From assembly GCA_030637245.1 (NCBI GenBank), contig DAOVVI010000122.1:1-5881 (forward strand): 5,881 nt of DNA, written 5' to 3'. Under the pieces are notes generated by a model. It saw only the letters and a list, made by a program, of their open reading frames with translations, was not told the DNA's origin and ran no database searches. Both the position numbers and the translations under genes were made by a program. Numbering within the stretch: the stretch's first letter is position 1; every line of letters begins with the position of its first letter. The stretch comes from Cyclobacteriaceae bacterium. GTDB lineage: Bacteria > Bacteroidota > Bacteroidia > Cytophagales > Cyclobacteriaceae. Positions 1 to 4,988 of the stretch are shown here, one piece after another.

Positions 1-83
1 AATATGTGGAAGTAAATGCATTGGAATATGCAAAGGGCCTGATTAAACGGGAAGCTCGGGAGGGCTGGGAATTGAAGTTGTAG
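1..83 (+). CDS. C-terminal end of a gene, possibly a second Gfo/Idh/MocA-type oxidoreductase
   Basis: This is the 3' end of a gene that begins before the window. The open frame has its first full codon at base 3 and stops at TAG 81-83. The 26 visible residues end in REAREGWELKL. The complete oxidoreductase downstream ends in WSREYESGWEPKL, so both share an R-E...GWExKL tail, and even the last codons (aag/aaa ttg tag) correspond. This suggests a paralogue lying in tandem on the same strand. Twenty-six residues contain no catalytic motif, so the family call is an inference. A sugar isomerase/epimerase or another carbohydrate enzyme is also possible, because such genes often neighbour Gfo/Idh genes. 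That this is a coding tail is fairly secure. Its product is not. Confidence 0.5.
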   Translation, partial: YVEVNALEYAKGLIKREAREGWELKL

Positions 84-442
84 CCGGGCGTTGAAGGAAA
101 TGATCCACTGGCGCAGCGTCCCGTGTCCAAACTATTATCTTAGAAAAACGCATTTATCTGCCATAGGCATAACTTTCACCAGCAGTTGTGTCGATGACAA
201 GGCTCAAAAGCAGGAGTCTCCAACCCTTGTTATGCTGAACTTGCCTACTTGAATTCCTACCTCCCCCGCAGGTTGGGCATTTCAGGTTTTCAGTATCTAT
301 CAGCTCTTTGCTAAGATCTTCCTGGAGAAATCTTCTTGTTTTTACAAACTATTTATATTTTTACACACTGAATTGCTGTATTTTTAAGAGCCAGAACAAT
401 TAACCTCAATTTACTAAATCATAAAATTCTAAAGTAACAAAT
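84..442. other. 359-base intergenic region upstream of the oxidoreductase
   Basis: No open frame worth calling and no RNA gene was seen here. The left part (84-280) is mixed in composition. It contains an imperfect GC-rich hairpin at 256-276, with arms CCTACCT and AGGTTGG, one mismatch and a C-rich loop. The right part (330-442) is strongly AT-rich and should hold the promoter of the oxidoreductase gene. Several TATTTTT-like stretches resemble the TAnnTTTG -7 element (for example near 354-361 and 379-386), but none has a TTTG at the right distance upstream, so no promoter is called. No clear intrinsic terminator for the upstream gene was found. The two same-strand genes could still be co-transcribed, although the gap is long for an operon. 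Confidence 0.5.
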
Positions 443-1786
443 ATGAGTACGGACAGAAGAAATTTTTTAAAGAAAACGATTGCCGGGGCTACAGGCATAA
501 CTATTGGAGGAAGCGCAATGGCCTCGTCGGCTAAAAACTATTCAAGAATAATTGGTGCGAATGAACGGATCAATGTAGCCATCATTGGATTAGGCCGCAG
601 ACTTGGAGCTTATTTAGACCCAATTTCCAGGAAAGAAAGCAATGTAGAGTTAATTTATCTTTGTGATGTGATGAAAAGCCAGCGGGAAAAAGCTGCAGCA
701 CGATTTGCCAAAGTCACTAAAGACAAACCTGTCCTGGAAAATGATATTCGCAACGTACTGGAAGACGACAAAGTGGATGTTATCTTCAATGCCACTCCAG
801 ATCACTGGCATACGCCTGGAGCATGTATGGCAATGGAAGCAGGAAAACATGTGTATTTAGAAAAGCCATGTAGTCATAATCCTAAAGAAGGCGAAATCGT
901 TGTCGCATTTCAACAAAAATATAACAAGGTCGTCCAGATGGGGAACCAACAGCGATCTTCCCTGGAATCCATTGAGATTATTAAGGATATCCACAATGGA
1001 GTAATTGGAAATGCCTATAAAGCTGTGGCGTTTTATACCAATGGCCGGGGGGAAGTGCCGGTTCCCAAAAAGCAGGCTCCACCGGAAGGATTGGATTGGG
1101 ATCTTTTCCAGGGGCCAGCACCAAGAAAAGACTATGAGCACGATACCTGGAACTACAACTGGCACTGGTATGGATGGGACTTTGGCACTGCAGAAATGGG
1201 TAACAACGCCACCCATGAATTGGATGTTGCACGTTGGGCACTGGATGTAAAATATCCACTAAATGTTGATGTTTATTCAGGGAAGTTTCACTATGTGAAC
1301 GATGGTTGGAGTATGTACGATACAATGGAAGCAACATTTCGTTTTCCAAATAATCGAGTTATCAAATGGGAAGGTCAGAGCAGAAATAAATACGATACTT
1401 TCGGCGGAGGAAGAGGCACCATCATATATGGATCTGAAGGATCAGTGTTTGTTAATCGGGGAGGTTATCGATTGTACGACATAAAAGGTAAACTGGTTCG
1501 GGATAGCAAAGCTGCAGGAAACGAGGCCGGAACTGCCCTTGGCGGTGGTGGGGACATGACCACCATGCATGCGGTTAACTTTTTTGAAACCATTCGTGGA
1601 AAAGATAAGCTTAAATCACCAATTGAACAGGGTGTAGTTAGTCAGTTATTAACACACTACGCGAATATCTCATCCCGTATTGGTAAATCATTTGATGTGG
1701 ATGAGAAAACAGGGCGAATTTTTGATCGGGAAGCCATGACATTGTGGAGTAGGGAATATGAGTCCGGATGGGAACCGAAATTGTAG
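443..1786 (+). CDS. Tat-exported Gfo/Idh/MocA family oxidoreductase
   Basis: This is a predicted NAD(P)-dependent sugar- or cyclitol-type dehydrogenase of 447 residues, normal for exported members of the family. Residues 1-30 form a Tat signal: the twin arginine R5-R6 sits in DRRNFLKK, followed by a weakly hydrophobic Gly/Ala stretch and a possible AMA|SS cleavage site after A27. The enzyme should therefore act folded in the periplasm. A Rossmann domain starts at about residue 42 (NVAIIGLG, G49 and G51). The third glycine of GxGxxG is displaced (L54, then G55). The family hallmark EKP is at 140-142 (VYLEKPCSH). The C-terminal substrate domain carries a Trp/Tyr-rich stretch (236-246) and GNNATHELDVARW (253-265), whose His258 and Asp261 are likely active-site residues. 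The start is supported because the Tat motif lies immediately after it. The substrate cannot be read from sequence. Related exported proteins act on sugars or glycosides. Some Gfo/Idh relatives (GH109) are NAD-dependent glycosidases, but no diagnostic motif for that was recognised. Confidence 0.93.
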   Translation: MSTDRRNFLKKTIAGATGITIGGSAMASSAKNYSRIIGANERINVAIIGLGRRLGAYLDPISRKESNVELIYLCDVMKSQREKAAARFAKVTKDKPVLENDIRNVLEDDKVDVIFNATPDHWHTPGACMAMEAGKHVYLEKPCSHNPKEGEIVVAFQQKYNKVVQMGNQQRSSLESIEIIKDIHNGVIGNAYKAVAFYTNGRGEVPVPKKQAPPEGLDWDLFQGPAPRKDYEHDTWNYNWHWYGWDFGTAEMGNNATHELDVARWALDVKYPLNVDVYSGKFHYVNDGWSMYDTMEATFRFPNNRVIKWEGQSRNKYDTFGGGRGTIIYGSEGSVFVNRGGYRLYDIKGKLVRDSKAAGNEAGTALGGGGDMTTMHAVNFFETIRGKDKLKSPIEQGVVSQLLTHYANISSRIGKSFDVDEKTGRIFDREAMTLWSREYESGWEPKL

Positions 1787-1835
1787 ATATCTATCTTCGG
1801 ATTGTAAGTTGATAATAGTAAAAGAAATCAATATG

Positions 1836-1869
1836 AAGGGACAAGATAATTATCTTGTCCCTTTTTTTT
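1836..1869 (+). terminator. Strong intrinsic terminator of the oxidoreductase gene
   Basis: A perfect 24-base inverted repeat occupies 1838-1861, with arms GGGACAAGATAA and TTATCTTGTCCC. It can be lengthened by two A-T pairs (1836-1837 with 1862-1863). It folds as a stem of ten or more pairs with an AATT loop and runs straight into eight T residues (1862-1869). It lies about 50 bases after the oxidoreductase stop. The T run is on the plus strand, so it ends rightward transcription and separates this gene from whatever follows. Confidence 0.93.
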
Positions 1870-1950
1870 GCAAATGTCTGACAGGTTTAGTAGTTATCCT
1901 TTGTTCTGATAGTTGCCACACCAAAGCTATAGATGTTGTTTAGAGAGTTA

Positions 1951-1988
1951 CCTGTCTCACCAGCCTCATCGGCAGACTGGCCGGCAGG
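1951..1988. repeat. GC-rich imperfect inverted repeat
   Basis: The outer arms CCTGTC (1951-1956) and GGCAGG (1983-1988) pair, with one G-T pair. The inner arms CCAG (1960-1963) and CTGG (1977-1980) pair after a small asymmetric internal loop. A further GCC/GGC pairing is possible inside. It has no T run, so it is not a simple terminator. CCTG...CAGG hairpins also occur near 256-276 and 2761-2778, and the three may belong to one dispersed intergenic repeat family. That link is inference. Confidence 0.45.
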
Positions 1989-2152
1989 AGGGAATGATAT
2001 GTGTGTATGAGAGGATTATCGGTCTTGGGATTATTTTCAATTCCCTACGATATTATACATTTAACAAAAAAAAACAACTATGCCCAACTTCGAAATAAAC
2101 TATTATTATAATGTTGAGATAATTGAACTCTTTGCGTATATGATTTGTTTTA

Positions 2153-2185
2153 TTTGTGTATTAGGGATTTCTGTTAATAATTTTT
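2153..2185 (+). promoter_or_regulatory. Weak candidate Bacteroidetes-type promoter
   Basis: TTTG at 2153-2156 is followed after 21 bases by TAATTTTT at 2178-2185. This matches the Bacteroidetes -33/-7 pattern (TTTG, 19-21 nt, TAnnTTTG) except for the last base. Transcription would begin around 2190, ahead of the small membrane-protein gene at 2354 and almost on top of the 49-codon ORF. In sequence this AT-rich, such matches arise easily by chance. Confidence 0.25.
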
Positions 2186-2199
2186 CTAACTCATGACTG

Positions 2200-2349
2200 A
2201 TGAATGAATTATTAAATCTCATTAAATACCTTGCCTGTTTATCTGCAGCTACATTGCTGAATAAGTCCAAAATATCCACGGTTACAAATTTAAATTACAT
2301 AAAAAGGATTAAATTGGATTACCGACAGTTATTTATACACGGAATTTAA
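2200..2349 (+). CDS. Doubtful 49-residue ORF directly upstream of the small membrane protein
   Basis: An uninterrupted frame runs from ATG 2200 to TAA 2347-2349. It encodes 49 residues that start MNELLNLIKYLACLSAATLL and continue with a basic, polar second half (NYIKRIKLDYRQ). The first 20 residues are moderately hydrophobic and could be a short membrane anchor or signal. The frame ends only four bases before the ATG at 2354, a spacing typical of translationally coupled genes. No family is recognised. In AT-rich DNA a frame of this length can occur by chance, and there is no Shine-Dalgarno-like sequence to help. It may be a small protein, a leader peptide for the next gene, or nothing. Confidence 0.22.
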   Translation: MNELLNLIKYLACLSAATLLNKSKISTVTNLNYIKRIKLDYRQLFIHGI

Positions 2350-2353
2350 AACA

Positions 2354-2566
2354 ATGAGCACAATAGAAATATTGATTTATGTACTTGCGGCTATTGCTTA
2401 TTTTGTCCCGTTCTATATTGCCAGGTACCGACGTGTGGATGGCCAACAACTAGTTTTCTGGTTCAATCTAATTTTTGGCTGGACATTGGTTGCATGGTTT
2501 ATCCTGCTAATTGTGTCGCTATCACTAAAAGCTAATGGGCAGAATACACATTCGTTAAGCACTTAA
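2354..2566 (+). CDS. Small two-helix membrane protein, superinfection-immunity-like family
   Basis: This is a 70-residue protein with two hydrophobic helices, about residues 4-23 and 33-57, separated by a short basic turn (ARYRRVDGQQ). The second helix begins NLIFGWTLVAWFILLIVSL. This closely follows the N-L-x-x-G-W-T-x-x-x-W pattern of the superinfection immunity family (the phage T4 Imm-like Pfam family), as does the Y-F-V-P stretch in helix 1. The founding T4 protein sits in the inner membrane and blocks DNA entry by related phages. Chromosomal bacterial members are common and mostly uncharacterised, so a phage-exclusion role here is not established. The tail after residue 58 is polar. The gene stands alone on the plus strand, facing the convergent channel gene, with no phage genes in view. 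The family match is by eye. Confidence 0.72.
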   Translation: MSTIEILIYVLAAIAYFVPFYIARYRRVDGQQLVFWFNLIFGWTLVAWFILLIVSLSLKANGQNTHSLST

Positions 2567-2577
2567 TTTTCGGTAAT

Positions 2578-2597
2578 CCTTGATATTAAGGTATTTT
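2578..2597 (+). terminator. Weak possible terminator after the small membrane-protein gene
   Basis: CCTTG (2578-2582) and TAAGG (2587-2591) can pair, with one G-T pair, around an ATAT loop. TATTTT follows directly. The site lies 11 bases after the stop at 2566. The stem is short and the U tract is broken, so this is only a candidate. Another perfect palindrome, GGTTAATTAACC at 2622-2633, lies farther on but has no T run. Confidence 0.25.
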
Positions 2598-2699
2598 CAG
2601 ATTTCATTTAGGATCAAACCAGGTTAATTAACCAAGGAGTGAGTTTTAATAACAAGGAAAAAGCGTCTTAACTAGGGTTTGTCAGTAAACTAAGAATTT

Positions 2700-2778
2700 G
2701 AAAATTACCATAAATAACAAATCTGCCGCAGGCAAATTACAAGCTCCAAAATACAAACCCACCTGACCGGCGACAGGT
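2700..2778. repeat. CAAA-periodic tract with GC-rich hairpins, possible dispersed intergenic repeat
   Basis: From about 2716 to 2758 the plus strand repeats CAAAT/CAAA words every few bases (TTTG on the minus strand). The run is interrupted by the small hairpin TGCCGCAGGCA at 2724-2734. It is followed by ACCTG (2761-2765) and CAGGT (2774-2778), which pair around an 8-base loop. The element sits just after the stop of the minus-strand channel gene (2790). Read on that strand, the hairpin at 2761-2778 is followed by T-rich sequence, so it might act as a poor terminator. CAAATTCCAAAT-like tracts with CTGCC-type cores are my recollection of common Bacteroidota intergenic DNA. This window alone cannot prove a repeat family. 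Confidence 0.4.
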
Positions 2779-2789
2779 TGACCTTCAAT

Positions 2790-3713
2790 TCAATTTTTAT
2801 CTGGTTTGGTACCGGATTTCCCTTCAATATTATTACTGTAAAACCGCTGCGTAGGATAGGCAAAATCAATATCCTCATTTTTCGAAAATTCTTTCAGTAC
2901 TTCTTCCCAAATGGTTTGTTCGTACCCTCTTCTTTGCCTTGGATCACAGAGAAACCTCATCGTTAGCATCACACCGGAATCCTTCACTGAGGTATAAACG
3001 ATGGGAGTAAGTTTTTTATAGAAGATCATGTATTTCTTACTGGCGTCTTTTATTTTCTTTTCTGCAGATTTTGAAATGTGCTCAGATTTATCATTCACAA
3101 TTTTTACAAGTATTTCTTTGGACTTTTGCCAGTTGCTTTCAAAAGTGACCATTACGCCTATTTCGTGCCATATATAATTGAATCCTATACTGTAATTTGC
3201 TAAAACTTGCAGGAAGAGCTTTGAGTTAGGTATATGCAAAATTCTTCCGGTGCTTTGATCCGCATCTACCCAATTGCCAATTTCTATAATGGTAAATTGA
3301 AAGATTCTGATATCAATCACATCTCCTGCGTGGTCACCTATTTGAATTCTATCACCTACATCAAAAGGCTTCCTCCAAATGATGAAAAACCATCCGGCGA
3401 GATCGGTAACAGGATCTTTTAGAGCAATTGCAATACCGGCTGATAAAAGACCAAAAAAAGTAAGAAGGGACCTAAACTCATCAATCCATATCGGACTAAT
3501 AATGAGCAAACCTATGAAAAAGGTAATATAGTCCAGCGTTTTTCTCCATCTGTACCGATAGTAAACATCTTCCGTCTTACTAAGTACGATTCGATTTATG
3601 ATTTTATTTACAATTATAAAACCAAAAATCAATAATATTGATTTCAGTAATTTCCCGGTAAGATCAGGACTCAATCCGGTAATTTGCTCAAACCAGTGAT
3701 AGAAATTTTCCAT
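2790..3713 (-). CDS. MscS-family mechanosensitive ion channel
   Basis: This is a 307-residue small-conductance mechanosensitive channel, close to the roughly 290 residues of E. coli MscS. It sits in the inner membrane and opens under membrane tension to release solutes after osmotic downshock. Three membrane segments are visible: TM1 at about 22-45, TM2 at about 60-78, and the pore-lining TM3 at about 82-113. TM3 contains the Ala/Gly-rich stretch SAGIAIALKDP (91-101), where the helix kinks. The hallmark of the beta domain follows: RKPFDVGDRIQIGDHAGDV (114-132), then the Ile-Pro-Asn-Ser motif (161-164). Residues from about 180 form the cytoplasmic alpha/beta cage. The tail after about 290 is short, polar and lysine-rich. 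The ATG at 3713 gives a normal N-terminus. Transcription runs leftward. The universal stress protein gene is 76 bases upstream on the same strand but has a terminator between, so the channel gene relies on readthrough or its own promoter. No clear promoter match was found. Confidence 0.93.
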   Translation of the reverse strand: MENFYHWFEQITGLSPDLTGKLLKSILLIFGFIIVNKIINRIVLSKTEDVYYRYRWRKTLDYITFFIGLLIISPIWIDEFRSLLTFFGLLSAGIAIALKDPVTDLAGWFFIIWRKPFDVGDRIQIGDHAGDVIDIRIFQFTIIEIGNWVDADQSTGRILHIPNSKLFLQVLANYSIGFNYIWHEIGVMVTFESNWQKSKEILVKIVNDKSEHISKSAEKKIKDASKKYMIFYKKLTPIVYTSVKDSGVMLTMRFLCDPRQRRGYEQTIWEEVLKEFSKNEDIDFAYPTQRFYSNNIEGKSGTKPDKN

Positions 3714-3761
3714 TGAGCTAACTTAAGAAAAATATGGTTATCAGGTGAAAAATTATGCAAG

Positions 3762-3784
3762 AAAAAAGCCGGTTTTAACCGGCT
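3762..3784 (-). terminator. Intrinsic terminator of the universal stress protein gene
   Basis: AGCCGGTTTTAACCGGCT (3767-3784) forms a GC-rich 7-8 pair stem with a tight loop. On the plus strand it is preceded by a run of A (3762-3767). On the minus strand the hairpin therefore comes first and is followed by about six T, the correct order for leftward termination. It begins six bases past the stop of the gene ending at 3790 and lies ahead of the channel gene starting at 3713. It should reduce, but not necessarily abolish, co-transcription of the two. Confidence 0.88.
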
Positions 3785-3789
3785 ATAAA

Positions 3790-4668
3790 TCATTTCGTTA
3801 TATGATGCAGATTAAACGTGACTACAGGTTTCTTTGAGAAGTTTACTACATCTTCAGCTATGCTATGATCAAAAAGTCTTGAAAATCCAGCTCTTCCATA
3901 GGTTGCCATCATCACCATATCCATTTTAAAATCTTCCGTAAACCAAACAATTCCTTCTTCCTCATGCTGATGACTGTAAACATGGATCTTATGATGATCC
4001 AGGTCATTTTCATTGGCAAAATTTTTCAGATTATTAATAATCTCTCTTTCGTTATTGAAACGACCGGGCGTATTTATAAATACCATATGGAGTTCCGCTT
4101 CAAAAAGTTTTTGAATACTTTTTACAATATGGATATAGGCTGGTTTTAATTCTTTAAAATCAGAAGCAAATACAATTCTGTCAATATCCATCAACTTCAC
4201 CTTTTTCCTAAGTGTCAAGACGGGACAGCTTGCGTGCCTGACAACCTTTTCCGCAGTTGAACCGATAAGACTTTCTTCCCAATCGTTTACTCCAGTCGTC
4301 CCCATGATAATGAAATCTGCATCAGATTCCGTAATTTCTTCTTCAATAGCATGATATGGTGTTCCCAGCAATATTTTATCTATAATATCAATATTTGCAT
4401 AACTTGGGTCACTCAAAATCTCGGCCAACTGAGCTTTCCGTCTCTTAAACAACTGAATGAAATACACATCGTCCATTTCAACCCCAGTCGATAACGATCC
4501 CATGGTTGTTAGCGCGGAACTACCCAGAAAAGTTGTCTGCTTTTTGGCATATTCTATGACATGCATCAAAACAATTTTAGCACCGGTGATGACTGCAATT
4601 TCACTAGCCAAATCCAACGCATGTTGTGCTTGTTCTGAGAAATCTGTTGGAACAATTATCTTTTTCAT
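3790..4668 (-). CDS. Tandem-domain universal stress protein (UspA family)
   Basis: This is a cytoplasmic stress protein of 292 residues made of two Usp domains in one chain, about 1-155 and 160-290; single-domain Usp proteins are half this size. Domain 1 begins KKIIVPTDFSEQA, with the conserved Asp9. It carries the complete ATP-binding signature G-2x-G-9x-G-S at G123, G126, G136 and S137, and ends CPVLTL. Domain 2 begins DRIVFASDF (Asp170). Its equivalent motif reads ATYGRAGFSRLFDHS (255-269), so the first glycine is Ala255 and the third is His268. Domain 2 probably does not bind ATP in the usual way. Family members respond to starvation, redox or osmotic stress, and the partner here is unknown. 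The gene is first in the leftward pair with the mechanosensitive channel, is divergent from treS, and ends at a strong terminator. The ATG at 4668 places the first beta strand at residue 3, as is usual. Confidence 0.94.
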   Translation of the reverse strand: MKKIIVPTDFSEQAQHALDLASEIAVITGAKIVLMHVIEYAKKQTTFLGSSALTTMGSLSTGVEMDDVYFIQLFKRRKAQLAEILSDPSYANIDIIDKILLGTPYHAIEEEITESDADFIIMGTTGVNDWEESLIGSTAEKVVRHASCPVLTLRKKVKLMDIDRIVFASDFKELKPAYIHIVKSIQKLFEAELHMVFINTPGRFNNEREIINNLKNFANENDLDHHKIHVYSHQHEEEGIVWFTEDFKMDMVMMATYGRAGFSRLFDHSIAEDVVNFSKKPVVTFNLHHITK

Positions 4669-4988
4669 GATATAAATATTTTAGAATTCGTGAGTAATAA
4701 GTTATTAATTTAATTATACGATAATCTTTATTTTAATCTAATCGTTTCGCAATTATAAATTATACAATAATCATCATCTTTGCAATTTGACAACTACGAT
4801 ACTGCCATAAAAAGCATGATACAGATATTAAAATCAAAGTATTGTTGATATGATATTTTTAATGAATTTAATATTGACTTATAAGTATTAACAGGATTGA
4901 CCTTTTTTTTTGAAAATCCCTACTAATATTTATACCTTGTCAATCAATTTTATATTATGCATCAAAGCGAGTAAATCACTCATTAAAT
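4669..4988. other. 320-base divergent intergenic region between the usp gene and treS
   Basis: This very AT-rich region must carry the start signals for both divergent genes. The treS side has a good Bacteroidetes promoter, listed separately. On the usp side no -33/-7 pair was found. The minus strand has two TATAAT words (plus-strand ATTATA at 4713-4718 and 4758-4763) without well-spaced partners. CATCTTTG at 4775-4782 resembles a plus-strand -7 box but lacks a TTTG at the right distance. ACTTATAAGT at 4877-4886 is a perfect 10-base palindrome, and ATTGAC occurs twice, at 4873 and 4896. Either could be an operator, or chance in such AT-rich DNA. No gene or RNA was recognised. Confidence 0.5.
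4909..4940 (+). promoter_or_regulatory. Bacteroidetes-type -33/-7 promoter of treS
   Basis: TTTG at 4909-4912, the end of a long T run, is followed after exactly 20 bases by TACCTTGT at 4933-4940. This matches the Bacteroidetes primary sigma pattern TTTG, 19-21 nt, TAnnTTTG, with the final TTTG shifted to TTGT. Transcription would start near 4946 and give a leader of about 40 bases before the ATG at 4989. It is the best promoter match in the window, though not proven. Confidence 0.5.

Larger units (their letters stand above)
1787..2353. other. 567-base intergenic region with hairpin element
   Basis: After the terminator this stretch holds no convincing gene. Two open frames of about 61 codons (1758-1943 and 1913-2098) overlap the terminator or the hairpin and look like random protein. 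A GC-rich imperfect inverted repeat sits at 1951-1988 and contrasts with the AT-rich surroundings. From about 2050 on, the sequence is very AT-rich, with an A9 run near 2064-2074. The last 150 bases are taken by a doubtful 49-codon ORF, listed separately. No tRNA, rRNA, recognisable riboswitch or mobile-element end was seen. The length leaves room for a small RNA or a decayed gene, but nothing supports either. Confidence 0.5.

Noticed and set aside
650..1349. Minus-strand open frames of 66, 119 and 122 codons inside the oxidoreductase gene
   Set aside because: They lie wholly within a gene whose own frame shows a Tat signal, EKP and other family motifs. Their proteins are rich in Cys, His and Ser with no recognisable domain, as expected for antisense shadows.
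1005..1484. Plus-strand frames of 81 and 60 codons inside the oxidoreductase gene
   Set aside because: They are out-of-frame shadows of a well-supported gene, with no start context or domain.
1784..1793. Palindrome TAGATATCTA at the oxidoreductase stop codon
   Set aside because: It is a short, AT-rich palindrome that includes the stop codon. The strong terminator about 50 bases on explains the 3' end.
1758..2098. Two overlapping 61-codon frames after the oxidoreductase
   Set aside because: The first begins inside the oxidoreductase and reads through the terminator hairpin and T run. The second spans the GC-rich hairpin and a poly-A run. Neither product resembles a protein family.
2622..2633. 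Perfect palindrome GGTTAATTAACC as a terminator or operator
   Set aside because: It has no T run on either side, is AT-rich in the centre, and lies 56 bases past the nearest stop. With nothing else to support a role, it may be chance.
2778..3422. Plus-strand frames antisense to the channel gene (2778-2966 and 3234-3422)
   Set aside because: They are shadows of the MscS-family gene, which has its full set of motifs on the minus strand.
3964..4675. Plus-strand frames antisense to the universal stress protein gene
   Set aside because: They are shadows of a gene with a clear tandem Usp pattern, and have no motif of their own.
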